Source of the DNA: Comamonas sp. lk
Lineage (GTDB): Bacteria > Pseudomonadota > Gammaproteobacteria > Burkholderiales > Burkholderiaceae_C
Direction of reading: 5' to 3'
Assembly: GCA_945869165.1 (NCBI GenBank)
Contig: CAMBNY010000002.1
Location: forward strand, 1-64,000
Length of the DNA stretch: 64,000 bases
Shown: piece by piece, positions 44,946-55,630 of the stretch
Numbering within the stretch: position 1 is the stretch's first letter
Layout of the letters: every line of letters begins with the position of its first letter
Notes under the pieces: generated by a model
Told to the model about the DNA's origin: nothing
The model's input: only the letters and a program-made list of their open reading frames with translations
Database searches by the model: none
Made by a program: the position numbers and the translations under genes

Positions 44946-45168
44946 GTACCTAGCCCACCACCAAAGCGGCAGGATGACAGCCACCAGGCTCGGCGATTGA
45001 AGCCCGCCAGCGCTCAAATCCAATTCACCCGTTACTTTCACTGAAGATGCTAAGTGCTTAATTTAGAACATATTTTCTCTTGATTTCAGGAGAAAAACAG
45101 TTTCTAAGTCTTTGATTTCATTGGAAAAAACTTACACAAATCCTATTCCAAACCGCAATTTGCTGGTA
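44946..45168. other. Gap upstream of the dcw cluster (no gene)
   Basis: About 220 nt without a plausible protein gene. AT-rich from 45050 onward. Candidate promoter elements, all weak: TTGGAA with TATTCC 17 nt later (about 45121-45149). Two imperfect direct repeats (TTGATTTCA) are noted separately. No clear terminator for the upstream hypothetical gene. Confidence 0.5.
45080..45120 (+). repeat. Imperfect direct repeat upstream of mraZ
   Basis: TTGATTTCA occurs at 45080-45088 and again at 45112-45120 (offset 32 bp), each followed by a purine-rich stretch ending GAAAAAC or GAAAAAAC. It is upstream of the MraZ boxes. Confidence 0.5.
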
Positions 45169-45203
45169 AAGTGCAATTAAGTGCAAATAAGTGGAGGAAA
45201 GTG
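45169..45203 (+). promoter_or_regulatory. MraZ operator: four AAGTG boxes at 10-bp spacing
   Basis: AAGTG occurs four times, at 45169, 45179, 45189 and 45199, exactly one helical turn apart. The last copy ends about 46 nt before mraZ. MraZ proteins in other bacteria bind short GTG-containing direct repeats at this position and control their own operon. It is therefore the likely autoregulatory site of the dcw cluster. Confidence 0.8.
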
Positions 45204-45249
45204 CCAAAAACAAGGCCTTTCTCTCGTTAAGCTGGAATAAGAGGTTGTT

Positions 45250-45681
45250 GTGGTGTTTCAAGGTGCTTCTTCGCTCACGCTCGACGGAAAAGGGCGCCTT
45301 TCGGTGCCCACCCGGCACCGCGATGTTCTGAGCGCCACCGCCCAGGGCTTGCTGACCATCACCAAGCACCCGCATGGTTGCCTGATGGTTTTCCCCCGTC
45401 CCGAATGGGATGTTTTTCGTGACCGAATTTCGGCACTGCCCATGTCGGCGCAATGGTGGAAACGCATTTTTCTGGGTAATGCGATGGATGTTGAGCTTGA
45501 CGGTACGGGCCGCGTCCTGATCTCCCCCGAATTGCGCCAGGGTGCGGGCATCACAAAAGACACCATCTTGCTGGGCATGGGCAACCATTTCGAGCTTTGG
45601 GACAAAGCGGCTTACGAGGCGCAAGAAGCGAAGGCCATGCAAGAGCAAATGCCTGACGTGTTCAAAGACTTTTCTTTCTGA
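45250..45681 (+). CDS. mraZ: Transcriptional regulator MraZ
   Basis: A 143-residue protein with two AbrB-like half repeats. Visible signatures are [22 protein letters not shown] and [18 protein letters not shown], the DxxGR motif of each. MraZ forms a ring-shaped oligomer that binds DNA repeats ahead of its own gene and tunes the cell-wall operon. The start is GTG at 45250, with GTG again at 45253; AGAGG lies just upstream. First gene of the dcw cluster. Confidence 0.95.
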   Translation: MVFQGASSLTLDGKGRLSVPTRHRDVLSATAQGLLTITKHPHGCLMVFPRPEWDVFRDRISALPMSAQWWKRIFLGNAMDVELDGTGRVLISPELRQGAGITKDTILLGMGNHFELWDKAAYEAQEAKAMQEQMPDVFKDFSF

Positions 45682-45689
45682 GCGTGCCC

Positions 45690-46643
45690 ATGGACGCGGC
45701 TGCGCAACACACCACTGTCTTGCTTACAGAAGCGGTTGACGCGCTTTTGACGTGCGCAGACACCGCGGACACCACCGCGCAGGACGGCTTGTACGTAGAT
45801 GCGACGTTTGGCCGCGGCGGCCACACCCGTTTGCTGCTAAGCCGACTGTCCCCATCTGCAAGGGTGCTGGCATTTGACCGCGATCCCGACGCCGTGGCCC
45901 AGGCGTCCTCGCTGCACGATCCCCGCTTCTCCATTCGCCAGCAAAGTTTTTCCCATATTGCTGAGCTAGAAGCGTCCAGCGCCGCAGGTATTTTGATGGA
46001 CCTCGGCGTGAGTTCACCCCAAATTGATACCCCGTCGCGCGGCTTTAGTTTTCGCTTTGACGGCCCCCTGGATATGCGCATGGACACTACGCGCGGGCAA
46101 AGCGTGGCCCAGTGGTTGGTCGATGCAACCGTAGAGAAAATTGCGGAGGTAATACGTGAGTATGGCGAAGAGCGGTTTGCTGGCCAGATTGCAAAGGCAA
46201 TTGTCGCGCACAGGCAGGAACGTGGGCCGATTGAAAGTACCACCGAGCTTGCCCAACTCGTGGCTGACACCGTCAAGACCCGCGAGCCGGGGCAGAACCC
46301 TGCTACACGCACCTTCCAAGCGTTTCGGATTTTCATCAACGCCGAATTGGAAGAGCTTGGGCAAGCGCTAGAGGCCTCACTTGATGTGCTTGCGCCGGGC
46401 GGCCGCTTGGTGGTCATTAGTTTTCACTCGCTGGAAGACCGTATCGTCAAGCAATTCATTGCGCGCCACTCCAAGGACGAATACGACCGGCGTCGGCCTT
46501 TTGCAGCGCCGCGGCCCATGCGACTGCGAGCCCTGGGGCGCAGTCGCCCAAGTGCCGCAGAAATTAGCGCCAATGCGCGCGCGCGTAGCGCCATCATGCG
46601 TGTTGCCGTGCGCAATAGCGCTGTCTTGGGCTTGGCTGCATGA
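45690..46643 (+). CDS. rsmH: 16S rRNA (cytosine(1402)-N(4))-methyltransferase
   Basis: A 317-residue SAM methyltransferase that N4-methylates C1402 in the ribosomal P site. The N-terminus [17 protein letters not shown] motif [17 protein letters not shown] near residue 33, FDRDPDAV and [18 protein letters not shown] are diagnostic. Later, [17 protein letters not shown] is present. I prefer the ATG at 45690; a GTG 6 nt earlier (45684) is possible. It follows mraZ by 8 nt and overlaps ftsL as ATGA. Confidence 0.95.
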   Translation: MDAAAQHTTVLLTEAVDALLTCADTADTTAQDGLYVDATFGRGGHTRLLLSRLSPSARVLAFDRDPDAVAQASSLHDPRFSIRQQSFSHIAELEASSAAGILMDLGVSSPQIDTPSRGFSFRFDGPLDMRMDTTRGQSVAQWLVDATVEKIAEVIREYGEERFAGQIAKAIVAHRQERGPIESTTELAQLVADTVKTREPGQNPATRTFQAFRIFINAELEELGQALEASLDVLAPGGRLVVISFHSLEDRIVKQFIARHSKDEYDRRRPFAAPRPMRLRALGRSRPSAAEISANARARSAIMRVAVRNSAVLGLAA

Positions 46644-46924
46644 CACGGGTCAGTTTGCTGCTCATCATTGCCACGCTGGGCAGCGCCATGTACCTAGTGA
46701 GCGTGCAGTACGAGTCGCGCCGCCTGTTCACCGAGCTCGAGCGCGCGCAGCGCGAAGGGCGTCGCTTGAAGACTGAATTTGAACGCCTCGAAGTGGAAAA
46801 GCGCAGCCAGGCCACGCCCGCGCGCGTGGAACGCGTGGCACGCGAGAAACTGCAAATGCACCAGGTGACGCCTGGCATTACCCTGTACATGGGACAGGCC
46901 CAAAGTCCGGAGCAGCACCCATGA
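46640..46924 (+). CDS. ftsL: Cell division protein FtsL
   Basis: A 94-residue bitopic protein: short cytoplasmic start, one membrane helix ([24 protein letters not shown]) and a periplasmic coiled coil ([23 protein letters not shown]). It joins FtsB and FtsQ at the divisome. Overlaps rsmH and ftsI by 4 nt each, so its translation depends on its neighbours. The length and layout match the family. Confidence 0.92.
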   Translation: MTRVSLLLIIATLGSAMYLVSVQYESRRLFTELERAQREGRRLKTEFERLEVEKRSQATPARVERVAREKLQMHQVTPGITLYMGQAQSPEQHP

Positions 46925-48663
46925 GCCGCAGCATCCGCTACACCGCCAGCCCCTTGCTTACCAGCCGCACACCGGTATGGCGCAGCAAATTGGTGGTTTC
47001 AGCCTTGGCGTTAGGCTTTGTGGGTCTGGGCGCCCGCGCGGCCTACATTCAGGTGTTTAACAACGACTTTTTCCAACGTCAGGGTGAGGTGCGCTACAGC
47101 CGCACACTGGAGCTGCCGGCCAACCGGGGGCGCATTCTGGATCGCAACGGCCTGATTTTGGCCTCCAGCGTGCCCTCGCCCAGTATTTGGGCTATTCCCG
47201 AGGAAGTGGACCTCGATGACGCCCAGCGCAATAACTTGGCCAAATTGCTGGAACTGCCCTTGGCCGAGTTGAATAAAAAACTCGCCGATGAAGACAAAAG
47301 CTTTGTCTGGCTCAAGCGCCATGTGGAGCCGGAGAAAGCCAAGCAAATCGCAGAGGCCGGCTTCAAAGGCATATCCCAGCGTACCGAATTCAAACGCCAA
47401 TACCCCGAAGGTGAAGCCGCTGCCCATGTAGTGGGTTTCACCAATGTGGAAGACAACGGACAAGAAGGCATTGAACTGCTCTACAACAGCACTTTGCTGG
47501 GCCGCCCCGGCTCGCGCCATGTAATTAAAGATCGCCTGGGCCAGGCCGTAGAGCAAGTCGGTGAAAGTGTGCCTCCGGTGGCAGGCAAAGACGTGCAACT
47601 GAGCATCGACACCAAGGTGCAGTTTTTTGCCTACCAAAAGCTGCGTGATGCCGTCGTGAATAATCGCGCCCAAGCGGGTAGTGTTGTAGTCTTGGACGCC
47701 AACACGGGTGAGGTCCTCGCCTTGGCCAATTACCCCAGCTACAACCCGGAAAAACGGCTCAACCTGAGCGGAGCGCAACTGCGCAACCGCGCGCTGACGG
47801 ATACCTTTGAGCCTGGTTCGGTGATGAAACCATTCACCATCGGTCTGGCACTGGAAACCGGGCGTGTCCAAACCTCCACCATCATTGACACGGCGCCCGG
47901 TTCAGTCACGATAACCGGCACGACGCTTCGTGACACCCACCCGCATGGTGCCTTGACCGTCGAGCAAGTCATACAAGTCTCCAGCAATGTGGGTACCACC
48001 AAGATCGCCATGCAGATGCCCGCCAGCGAAATGTGGGAGACCTTCTCTGGCGCAGGATTCGGACAAAAGCCGCAAATCGAATTCCCCGGCGCGGTGCCCG
48101 GCAAACTGCGGCCTTACAAAAGTTGGCGACCGATTGAACAGGCCTCCGCCTCTTACGGCTATGGTCTGTCGGCATCCTTGTTTCAAATGGTGCGTTCCTA
48201 CACGGTGTTCTCGCATGATGGGCAAATCATTCGCGCCACGCTGCTCAAAAACGACGAGCCGGCAGTCGGTGTCCCTGTGTTTTCCAGCGACACCGCCGCC
48301 AAAGTACGCAAGATGCTGCAAATGGCCGCTGGACCTGGGGGCACAGGTCCCAAAGCGCAAACTGCCGGTTATTCGGTGGGCGGAAAATCCGGCACCGTTT
48401 ACAGGCAAATGGGCAAAGGCTATGGCAGCGATGGCAACCGCAAATACCGTAGTTTCTTTGTCGGCATGGCGCCCATCGACAAGCCGCGCATCATCGTGGG
48501 CGTCATGCTCGACGAACCCAGCGCAGGCAAATACTTTGGTGGCGAGGTAGCCGCGCCGGTGTTCAGCCAGACAGTACAGCAAACCCTGCGCGTCATGGGC
48601 GTACAGCCCGATATCAGCATCCGCCCGCAAATCGTAGCCACCGCCGTGCAGGAAAGCTTTTGA
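46921..48663 (+). CDS. ftsI: Peptidoglycan D,D-transpeptidase FtsI (PBP3)
   Basis: A 580-residue class B penicillin-binding protein that cross-links septal peptidoglycan. One membrane helix (LVVSALALGFVGLGARAAYIQV) near residue 30, then a pedestal domain (RGRILDRNG). The transpeptidase has SXXK in FEPGSVMKPFTIG near residue 300, SSN in VSSNVGTTK near 355 and KSG in GGKSGTVYRQ near 490. TGA of ftsI overlaps the murE ATG as TGATG. Confidence 0.96.
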   Translation: MSRSIRYTASPLLTSRTPVWRSKLVVSALALGFVGLGARAAYIQVFNNDFFQRQGEVRYSRTLELPANRGRILDRNGLILASSVPSPSIWAIPEEVDLDDAQRNNLAKLLELPLAELNKKLADEDKSFVWLKRHVEPEKAKQIAEAGFKGISQRTEFKRQYPEGEAAAHVVGFTNVEDNGQEGIELLYNSTLLGRPGSRHVIKDRLGQAVEQVGESVPPVAGKDVQLSIDTKVQFFAYQKLRDAVVNNRAQAGSVVVLDANTGEVLALANYPSYNPEKRLNLSGAQLRNRALTDTFEPGSVMKPFTIGLALETGRVQTSTIIDTAPGSVTITGTTLRDTHPHGALTVEQVIQVSSNVGTTKIAMQMPASEMWETFSGAGFGQKPQIEFPGAVPGKLRPYKSWRPIEQASASYGYGLSASLFQMVRSYTVFSHDGQIIRATLLKNDEPAVGVPVFSSDTAAKVRKMLQMAAGPGGTGPKAQTAGYSVGGKSGTVYRQMGKGYGSDGNRKYRSFFVGMAPIDKPRIIVGVMLDEPSAGKYFGGEVAAPVFSQTVQQTLRVMGVQPDISIRPQIVATAVQESF

Positions 48664-50180
48664 TGCAGGCCAGTTTGCATAGCCCCCAAGAAGCCGCACA
48701 ATGGTTGCGCGGGCGCGCCGTTTCAGCACTGCGTACAGACCATCGCAAGCTGCAAGCGGGCGAAGGCTATCTGGCTTATACCGGCCACACCGTGGACGCA
48801 AGGCGTTTTGTAAGTCAGGCGCTGCAAGCTGGTGCCCATGCCTGTCTGATAGAAGCGCAGGATGCAGATCAAATTGCCCAAGATCCGCAGCGCATCGCCA
48901 GCTACGCAAATCTTAAAGCGCACAGCGGGAAAATCGCCGCCGCGTTTTACGGTAACCCGTCACGTCAACTGCAGGTGCTGGCAGTAACCGGCACCAATGG
49001 CAAAACATCGACGGCCTGGTGGCTCGCGCAGGCACTCAACAGCCTAGGCAAAACGGACCAGTGCGCGCTCATTGGTACGCTGGGCATCGGCATCCCAGAG
49101 CGCAATAGCAGCAGCCTCCATGGCTTGTCTGGCAGTGGTTTAACTACACCGGATGGGGTTCTGTTGCAACACAGTTTGCGGGTTTTCCTAGACCAGGGTT
49201 TGCAATTTTGCGCGCTAGAAGCCTCTTCCATCGGAATCGAAGAAAGTCGCCTGGACGGCACTGGCTTGCGCCTTGCCATCTTCACCAATTTCACGCAGGA
49301 CCATCTGGACTATCACGGCACGATGCAAGCCTACTGGGCAGCCAAACGGCGCTTGTTCGATTGGCCGGGTCTGCAGGCGGCAGTCGTGAATATCGATGAT
49401 GACCACGGAGCGCTATTAGCACAGGACTTGGGCGAAGCGTCAGCGCACATCGACCTGTGGACGGTGTCCATGCTGAAACCGGCACGCTTACAGGCATGTG
49501 ATGTCAGCAGCACTGCGCAAGGACTGCGTTTCTCGGTCCGCGAAGGAAAGCAGCGCTGTGCAGTGCAAACCCGCATCATCGGCAGCTACAACGTCTCCAA
49601 CCTATTGGGCGTATTGGGCGCACTGCGCGCCTCGGGCATGGACCTGGCGAGTGCGGTACAAGCTTGTAGTGCACTCACCTCGGTTCCGGGGCGTTTGCAA
49701 TGCGTCGGGGGTGACGATGCGCCTCTGGCAGTGATCGACTACGCGCACACCCCCGATGCTTTACAAAAAACCTTAGAGGTACTTAGGCCTGTGGCACAAG
49801 CACGTGGCGGCGCACTGTGGTGCCTGTTTGGCTGCGGCGGTGATCGCGACAACGCCAAGCGTCCGCTGATGGGCGCAATCGCCGCAAGTCTGGCCGACGA
49901 CATCGTGGTGACCAGCGACAACCCCCGGCTTGAGAGCACTTCGTCCATCATCGCCCATATTCTCGCCGGCATGGGTGGACGCAAAGCGGTGCACGTACAA
50001 GCGGACCGGGCATTGGCTATTTCCCACACACTTGCGCATGCAGCGCCGCAGGATGTAGTGTTGATCGCGGGCAAAGGCCACGAGTCAAGCCAAGAAATTG
50101 CCGGGAAAAAAATTGATTTTTCCGATTTGGCGCATGCCGAGCAGGCATTGGCAGCACGGCAAACCAAGGTGATTGCATGA
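48663..50180 (+). CDS. murE: UDP-MurNAc-L-Ala-D-Glu:meso-DAP ligase
   Basis: A 505-residue Mur ligase adding meso-diaminopimelate to the nucleotide precursor. The ATP loop is TGTNGKTSTAWW near residue 108, ALEASSIGIEESRL follows, and the DNPRLE motif near residue 420 is typical of DAP-specific (not Lys-specific) MurE. I chose the ATG at 48663 that overlaps the ftsI stop; the track's TTG one codon earlier is less likely. Overlaps murF as ATGA. Confidence 0.96.
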   Translation: MQASLHSPQEAAQWLRGRAVSALRTDHRKLQAGEGYLAYTGHTVDARRFVSQALQAGAHACLIEAQDADQIAQDPQRIASYANLKAHSGKIAAAFYGNPSRQLQVLAVTGTNGKTSTAWWLAQALNSLGKTDQCALIGTLGIGIPERNSSSLHGLSGSGLTTPDGVLLQHSLRVFLDQGLQFCALEASSIGIEESRLDGTGLRLAIFTNFTQDHLDYHGTMQAYWAAKRRLFDWPGLQAAVVNIDDDHGALLAQDLGEASAHIDLWTVSMLKPARLQACDVSSTAQGLRFSVREGKQRCAVQTRIIGSYNVSNLLGVLGALRASGMDLASAVQACSALTSVPGRLQCVGGDDAPLAVIDYAHTPDALQKTLEVLRPVAQARGGALWCLFGCGGDRDNAKRPLMGAIAASLADDIVVTSDNPRLESTSSIIAHILAGMGGRKAVHVQADRALAISHTLAHAAPQDVVLIAGKGHESSQEIAGKKIDFSDLAHAEQALAARQTKVIA

Positions 50181-51655
50181 GCGCGGCACTTGGTTACTTG
50201 TCACAGGTATTGCAATGGCTACAGCAAGGCAGTGCGAGCTTGTGTCCACGCTTGCAGGGCGCCGCCGAGGCGGGCTTTAGCCGCGTCCACACGGACAGCC
50301 GCAGCATCGAAGCGGGCGATTTATTTGTTGCCTTGCGCGGCGACAGCTTTGACGCCAACGACTTTTTACAAGAAGCCAAAGAACGCGGCGCTAGCGCACT
50401 GATTTGTCATAGCGGCTTAGCGCCAAACCAATACCCTGACGGCATACCACGCATAGAGGTAAGCGATAGCACCTTGGCCCTAGGTCAGTTGGCGCTCTGC
50501 TGGCGCGCGCAATTCAGCGTTCCACTTATCGCCGTTACCGGTAGCAATGGCAAAACAACGGTCACGCAAATGATCGCTTCCATATTGCACCAACACGCTC
50601 CACATGGCGCGGCGCTGGCAACGCAGGGTAATTTGAATAACGCCATCGGCGTGCCCCTTACCTTGCTGCGGCTACGCGCGTCACACCGCATTGCGGTAGT
50701 GGAACTGGGCATGAACCACCCGGGCGAGATTGCGCAACTGGCGGCAATGGCCCAAGCCACGGTGGGCCTGGTCAACAACGCGCAACGCGAGCATTTGGAA
50801 TTCATGCGTACCGTCGACGCCGTCGCCACCGAAAACGGCGCCGTATTGGAAGCGCTGCCTGCAAGCGGCTGCGCGGTGTTCGGGCTGGACGATAGCTACA
50901 GCGGCCACTGGATGGCACAAAATAAAGCACAGCGCATGATCGGCTTTGCCGCTACACCCGCCAATGGAAATGACGGCGTCTTCGGTGAAACAGCCCTTTG
51001 GCAAGATGGCGGCTGGCTGGTCCAAGCACACTGGCGCCTGGGCGCGGACAGCGGCCGGTTGCAATACCGGCTGGCTATCGCTGGTCAGCATAACGTGCGC
51101 AACTCCTGGGCCGCCGCTGCCTGCGCATTGGCTGCAGGGGTCAGCCCTGCCGCGATTGAACGCGGTTTGCAAGCTTTTGTACCCGTCAAAGGGCGCTCGC
51201 GTGCGCTGCAATTGCAATGGGGTGAGCGCAACGTCCAGGTGGTGGACGATAGCTACAACGCCAACCCTGATTCAGTGCAGGCGGCCATCGATGTATTGCG
51301 TGACCTGCCTGCACCACGCCTTTTGGTGCTCGGTGACATGGGCGAGGTGGGTGAAGACGGACCGCACTTACATGCGCAAGCCGGTCTGTACGCCCACCAA
51401 CAAGGTATTGAGCAACTCCTGGCTACAGGCCCACTGAGCCAATCTGCTACTCAAGCCTTCACACAAGCAGGTGGGCGCGCGCAACACTGCGCCGACCTGC
51501 CCGCTTTAACCCATGCGGTAGAAAAGGCGCTGGCGCACAGCGCAAGTATGTTGGTCAAGGGTTCGCGCTTCATGGGTATGGAAAAAATCCTAGAGACTCT
51601 GCAACAGCATGCAGCGACGCAGCATGCCCCCGAGGAGTCTGTCCATGTGGCCTGA
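50177..51655 (+). CDS. murF: UDP-MurNAc-tripeptide:D-Ala-D-Ala ligase
   Basis: A 492-residue Mur ligase that attaches D-Ala-D-Ala. The P-loop is TGSNGKTTVTQMIAS near residue 122. Later blocks: VELGMNHPGEIAQLA and VDDSYNANPDSVQAAIDVL near residue 358. The N-terminal substrate domain has SRRSIEAGDLFVAL-type sequence (DSRSIEAGDLFVALRG). It sits between murE and mraY; the gap to mraY is 21 nt. Confidence 0.96.
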   Translation: MSAALGYLSQVLQWLQQGSASLCPRLQGAAEAGFSRVHTDSRSIEAGDLFVALRGDSFDANDFLQEAKERGASALICHSGLAPNQYPDGIPRIEVSDSTLALGQLALCWRAQFSVPLIAVTGSNGKTTVTQMIASILHQHAPHGAALATQGNLNNAIGVPLTLLRLRASHRIAVVELGMNHPGEIAQLAAMAQATVGLVNNAQREHLEFMRTVDAVATENGAVLEALPASGCAVFGLDDSYSGHWMAQNKAQRMIGFAATPANGNDGVFGETALWQDGGWLVQAHWRLGADSGRLQYRLAIAGQHNVRNSWAAAACALAAGVSPAAIERGLQAFVPVKGRSRALQLQWGERNVQVVDDSYNANPDSVQAAIDVLRDLPAPRLLVLGDMGEVGEDGPHLHAQAGLYAHQQGIEQLLATGPLSQSATQAFTQAGGRAQHCADLPALTHAVEKALAHSASMLVKGSRFMGMEKILETLQQHAATQHAPEESVHVA

Positions 51656-51676
51656 TGACAAGCGCGAGGAGGCTCT

Positions 51677-52855
51677 ATGCTGCTGAGCCTGGCGCAATGG
51701 TTGCAAAGCTTGTACCCGGAATGGGGTTTTCTCCGCGTTTTTCAGTACCTTACCTTTCGCGCCGTCATGGCCGCTGCAACTGCGCTTTTGATCGGTTTGG
51801 CCGCAGGTCCTGCCGTGATCCGGCGACTGCGTGCACTGAAGATTGGCCAACCCATACGCGGCTACGGCATGGAGTCCCATTTCAGTAAAAGCGGCACACC
51901 GACCATGGGCGGTGTGCTGATATTGATTGCCATAACCAGCTCTACTTTGCTGTGGGTAGATGTATCGAACCGGTTTATTTGGATCAGCCTCATCGTGACC
52001 CTGGGTTTTGGCGCGATCGGCTGGGCCGATGACTGGCGCAAAGTGGTGAACAAAGACCCCGAAGGTATGCCTTCGCGCGAAAAATACCTGTGGCAATCCA
52101 TCATCGGCTTATTGGCGGCGCTATGGCTGGTGTTCAGTATTTCAGAGAACTCCAATGGTCGGGTGCTTGAGCTGTTTATCAACTGGGTCAGCTCCGGTTT
52201 TGACGTTAATCTGCCGCCCAAAGCCGGACTGATGCTTCCCTTCTTCAAGCAAGTCAGTTATCCACTTGGCGTGCTCGGCTTTGTCGTGCTGACTTATTTG
52301 GTGATAGTGGGCTCCAGCAACGCGGTCAACTTGACCGATGGCCTGGACGGCTTGGCCATCATGCCGGTGGTGATGGTGGGCTCTGCGCTCGGTGTGTTTG
52401 CCTATGTCACCGGCAGTGTTATTTACTCCAAATACCTGTTTTTGCCGCACATTCCCGGAGCCGGTGAACTATTGATTTTTTGCGCCGCCATTGCCGGTGC
52501 TGGCCTTGCATTTTTATGGTTCAACACGCATCCGGCCCAAGTATTTATGGGCGATGTGGGTGCGCTGGCCCTCGGTGGCGCACTGGGCACGGTGGCTGTC
52601 ATCGTACGCCAGGAGATCGTGTTGGCCATGATGGGTGGCGTGTTTGTGGCCGAGGCCATGTCGGTGATGCTGCAAGTGATGTACTTCAAGTACACCCGCA
52701 AAAAATACGGCGAAGGCCGCCGCCTGTTCCGCATGGCGCCTTTGCACCACCATTTCGAAAAGCAAGGTTGGAAGGAAACGCAAGTCGTGGTGCGTTTTTG
52801 GATCATCACCATGCTGCTGTGCCTGCTGGGCTTGTCCACCCTGAAGCTGAGGTGA
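51677..52855 (+). CDS. mraY: Phospho-N-acetylmuramoyl-pentapeptide transferase
   Basis: A 392-residue membrane enzyme with about 10 helices that makes lipid I. Key blocks are [29 protein letters not shown] near residue 115 (the DD pair), [13 protein letters not shown] near 220 and [13 protein letters not shown] near 295. [15 protein letters not shown] is the conserved cytoplasmic HHH loop. GAGGAGG lies just before the ATG. It joins murF and murD, whose start is 4 nt beyond. Confidence 0.97.
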   Translation: MLLSLAQWLQSLYPEWGFLRVFQYLTFRAVMAAATALLIGLAAGPAVIRRLRALKIGQPIRGYGMESHFSKSGTPTMGGVLILIAITSSTLLWVDVSNRFIWISLIVTLGFGAIGWADDWRKVVNKDPEGMPSREKYLWQSIIGLLAALWLVFSISENSNGRVLELFINWVSSGFDVNLPPKAGLMLPFFKQVSYPLGVLGFVVLTYLVIVGSSNAVNLTDGLDGLAIMPVVMVGSALGVFAYVTGSVIYSKYLFLPHIPGAGELLIFCAAIAGAGLAFLWFNTHPAQVFMGDVGALALGGALGTVAVIVRQEIVLAMMGGVFVAEAMSVMLQVMYFKYTRKKYGEGRRLFRMAPLHHHFEKQGWKETQVVVRFWIITMLLCLLGLSTLKLR

Positions 52856-52859
52856 GCCG

Positions 52860-54377
52860 ATGAACATGCAAGGGCAACAGGTGCTAGTCGTCGGTCTGGG
52901 AGCTTCCGGCCTGGCGATGGCAGTCTGGTGCGCGCGCGCCGGGGCGCAAGTGACGGTGCTCGATGACCGCGCCTCACCACCACAAGCGGTAACCCTGGCG
53001 CAAGAAATTCCGAATGCACGCCTATTACATGGCGCGCTCGATGCACATGCCTTAGCGAATGGCCCCTTTCAGCGCATCTGCATCAGCCCCGGGCTGACAC
53101 CGGTACGCGTCAGTTCCTTGGTCGATGCGGCCCGCGCGCAGGGCCTATGGGTAGGCAGCGAACTGGGCTTGTTTGCACAAGCGTTGCAAGACCTTCGCAA
53201 CACGCAGGCCTACCAGCCCCAAGTGATTGCGATAACCGGTACCAACGGCAAAACCACCGTCACGGCACTGACGGGTCAATTGGTAGCGCGTGCCGGTAAA
53301 ACGGTGGCCGTGGCCGGCAACATCGGTCCGACCCTGCTGGACACGCTGGCCCAGGCTTTAGCGGCGCATGCATTGCCGCAGGTCTGGGTCTTGGAGTTGT
53401 CGAGCTTTCAGTTGCACTATGCAGAAGACTTTGAACCGACGGTGGCCACCGTGCTCAACCTCAGCCAAGACCACCTAGATTGGCATACCAACTTAGCGGA
53501 CTATGCACGCGCCAAGGCCCGCATCTTTGGCAGCAAGGGCGTGATGCTGCTCAACCGCGACGATGTACAAGTCATGGCCATGCTGCCCGAGCCGCGGCGC
53601 GTAAAACTACAAAAGCCGGTGCAACGCGCCCATATTTGCTTTAGCGCACAAACGCCGACCCACGCGGACGACTACGGCCTTGAAGAAGTCAATGGCGTAG
53701 TGTGGCTGGTACGCGCAGCGCCCGCAGATGAAACCCTCAAACGCGGGCGCAATACAGCGGTCGAAGACTTATTTTTACAACGCCTGATGCCAGCCGATGC
53801 GCTACGCATCCGCGGTCGACATAACGCCTGCAACGCATTAGCGGCTCTAGCCCTGGCGAGCGCTACGGGCTGCGCGCTAGGACCCATGTTGTTCGGGCTG
53901 CGCGAATACAGCGGCGAGCCACACCGGGTGCAGTCGCTAGGTGTGGTCAACGCAGTCGAATACTTTGACGATAGCAAAGGCACCAACGTGGGCGCCACCG
54001 TGGCCGCCTTGCAAGGCTTGGGGCCGGACCGATCTTTGATTTTGATTTTGGGTGGTGAGGGCAAAGGGCAAGACTTTGCACCCCTGGCAGCGCCCGTGCG
54101 CCAGCATGTGCGCGCGGTGCTGCTGATCGGCCGCGACGCCGCGCTGATCCGCCAAGCCTTGCACAGCACTGGCGTGGCACTGCACGATGCCGCGTCGATG
54201 GACGATGCGGTACAGCAAGCCGCTGAACTCGCACAGGCAGGCGATGCGGTGCTGATGTCGCCGGCCTGCGCCAGCTTTGACATGTTCAAAGATTATGCCC
54301 ACCGCGCCGCCGCGTTTGCGCAGGCCGTGCAAGCGCTAGCTTTGGCGCAAGGTCAGATGCTGGAGGTGGCGCTATGA
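52860..54377 (+). CDS. murD: UDP-N-acetylmuramoylalanine--D-glutamate ligase
   Basis: A 505-residue Mur ligase that adds D-glutamate. The N-domain begins [16 protein letters not shown], the ATP loop is [16 protein letters not shown] near residue 123, and the later blocks include ELSSFQLHY and [17 protein letters not shown] near residue 360. It is a little longer than the E. coli enzyme (438 residues), mainly in a central insertion. It overlaps ftsW as ATGA. Confidence 0.96.
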   Translation: MNMQGQQVLVVGLGASGLAMAVWCARAGAQVTVLDDRASPPQAVTLAQEIPNARLLHGALDAHALANGPFQRICISPGLTPVRVSSLVDAARAQGLWVGSELGLFAQALQDLRNTQAYQPQVIAITGTNGKTTVTALTGQLVARAGKTVAVAGNIGPTLLDTLAQALAAHALPQVWVLELSSFQLHYAEDFEPTVATVLNLSQDHLDWHTNLADYARAKARIFGSKGVMLLNRDDVQVMAMLPEPRRVKLQKPVQRAHICFSAQTPTHADDYGLEEVNGVVWLVRAAPADETLKRGRNTAVEDLFLQRLMPADALRIRGRHNACNALAALALASATGCALGPMLFGLREYSGEPHRVQSLGVVNAVEYFDDSKGTNVGATVAALQGLGPDRSLILILGGEGKGQDFAPLAAPVRQHVRAVLLIGRDAALIRQALHSTGVALHDAASMDDAVQQAAELAQAGDAVLMSPACASFDMFKDYAHRAAAFAQAVQALALAQGQMLEVAL

Positions 54378-55630
54378 GCATTACTGCCAGCTGGTTGGGC
54401 CGCTGGGGTCTGGGCAAAGACGCCCAGCAGACAGATGCCTTGCCAGTGCGCCTGGGCCGACGTGCCAATTACGCCAATGCCCAAAGCATCAGCCGGGTCA
54501 GCAGCCTGGATCATGCTTTGATCGCCGTGGTTTGCACGCTCTTGGTCTGGGGCGCGATCATGGTCTATTCAGCGACCATCGCCATGCCCGATAACCCCAA
54601 GTTTCTGGGCTACACGCACAATCATTTTTTAGTTCGCCATTTCGCCTCCATTGCCACAGGCCTGCTGGCCGGTCTGATCGCTTTCCAGGTGCCAGTGCAA
54701 ACCTGGGAGAAGCTCGCGCCCCTATTGTTTATGGCGTCGCTCGTTCTGTTGGCGGCGGTGCTGATCCCCCATATCGGCAAAGGCGTGAACGGCGCCAGGC
54801 GCTGGATCTCGCTGGGTATTACCAGTTTCCAGCCCTCGGAGCTGGCCAAGTTTTCTGCCGTGGTCTATGCCTCTGGCTATATGGTGCGCAAGATGGAAGT
54901 CAAAGAAGACTTTTTGCGTGCGGTATGGCCGATGGCCGCTGCCGTTGGCGTGATGGGTGTCTTATTGTTGGCTGAGCCGGACATGGGTGCATTCCTGGTG
55001 ATTGCCATCATCGCCATGGGTATTTTGTTTTTGGGTGGCGTCAACGCCAAAATGTTCTTCTTAATCTCGGGCGTGCTCGTCGGTGCTTTTGCGCTGATGA
55101 TCGCCTTTAATGACTACCGACGCGAGCGCATTTTCGCCTACCTAGATCCATGGAGTGAGCACAATGCTCTGGCCAAGGGCTACCAGTTGACACACTCGCT
55201 CATTGCCCTGGGGCGCGGCGAGATATTCGGCGTGGGTTTGGGCGGCAGCGTAGAGAAGCTGCATTGGCTACCAGAAGCGCATACCGACTTTCTCGTGGCA
55301 GTGATCGGTGAAGAGTTCGGCCTGGTTGGCATCTTAGCGCTCATCGTCTTATTCCTCTGGATGACGCGGCGCATCATCCATATCGGTCGCCGGGCGGTGG
55401 CGCTGGAGCGCGTGTTTGCCGGTCTGGTGGCCCAAGGTGTGGGCATATGGATGGGCTTTCAAGGCTTTATCAATATGGGGGTGAACCTGGGTGCGCTGCC
55501 TACCAAAGGGCTGACACTGCCGCTGATGAGCTATGGCGGCTCGGCGATTTTGGTCAATCTGGTCGCGCTGGCCTTGGTACTGCGCATTGAGTATGAAAAC
55601 CGAAAGCTGATGCAAGGAGCGCCCGCATGA
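54374..55630 (+). CDS. ftsW: Septal peptidoglycan polymerase FtsW
   Basis: A 418-residue SEDS-family glycosyltransferase with about 10 helices. Family blocks are [24 protein letters not shown] near residue 137, [14 protein letters not shown] with the catalytic Asp near 202, [21 protein letters not shown] near 300 and [18 protein letters not shown] near 378. The N-terminal 50 residues are cytoplasmic. It partners with FtsI. It overlaps murG as ATGA. Confidence 0.96.
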   Translation: MSITASWLGRWGLGKDAQQTDALPVRLGRRANYANAQSISRVSSLDHALIAVVCTLLVWGAIMVYSATIAMPDNPKFLGYTHNHFLVRHFASIATGLLAGLIAFQVPVQTWEKLAPLLFMASLVLLAAVLIPHIGKGVNGARRWISLGITSFQPSELAKFSAVVYASGYMVRKMEVKEDFLRAVWPMAAAVGVMGVLLLAEPDMGAFLVIAIIAMGILFLGGVNAKMFFLISGVLVGAFALMIAFNDYRRERIFAYLDPWSEHNALAKGYQLTHSLIALGRGEIFGVGLGGSVEKLHWLPEAHTDFLVAVIGEEFGLVGILALIVLFLWMTRRIIHIGRRAVALERVFAGLVAQGVGIWMGFQGFINMGVNLGALPTKGLTLPLMSYGGSAILVNLVALALVLRIEYENRKLMQGAPA

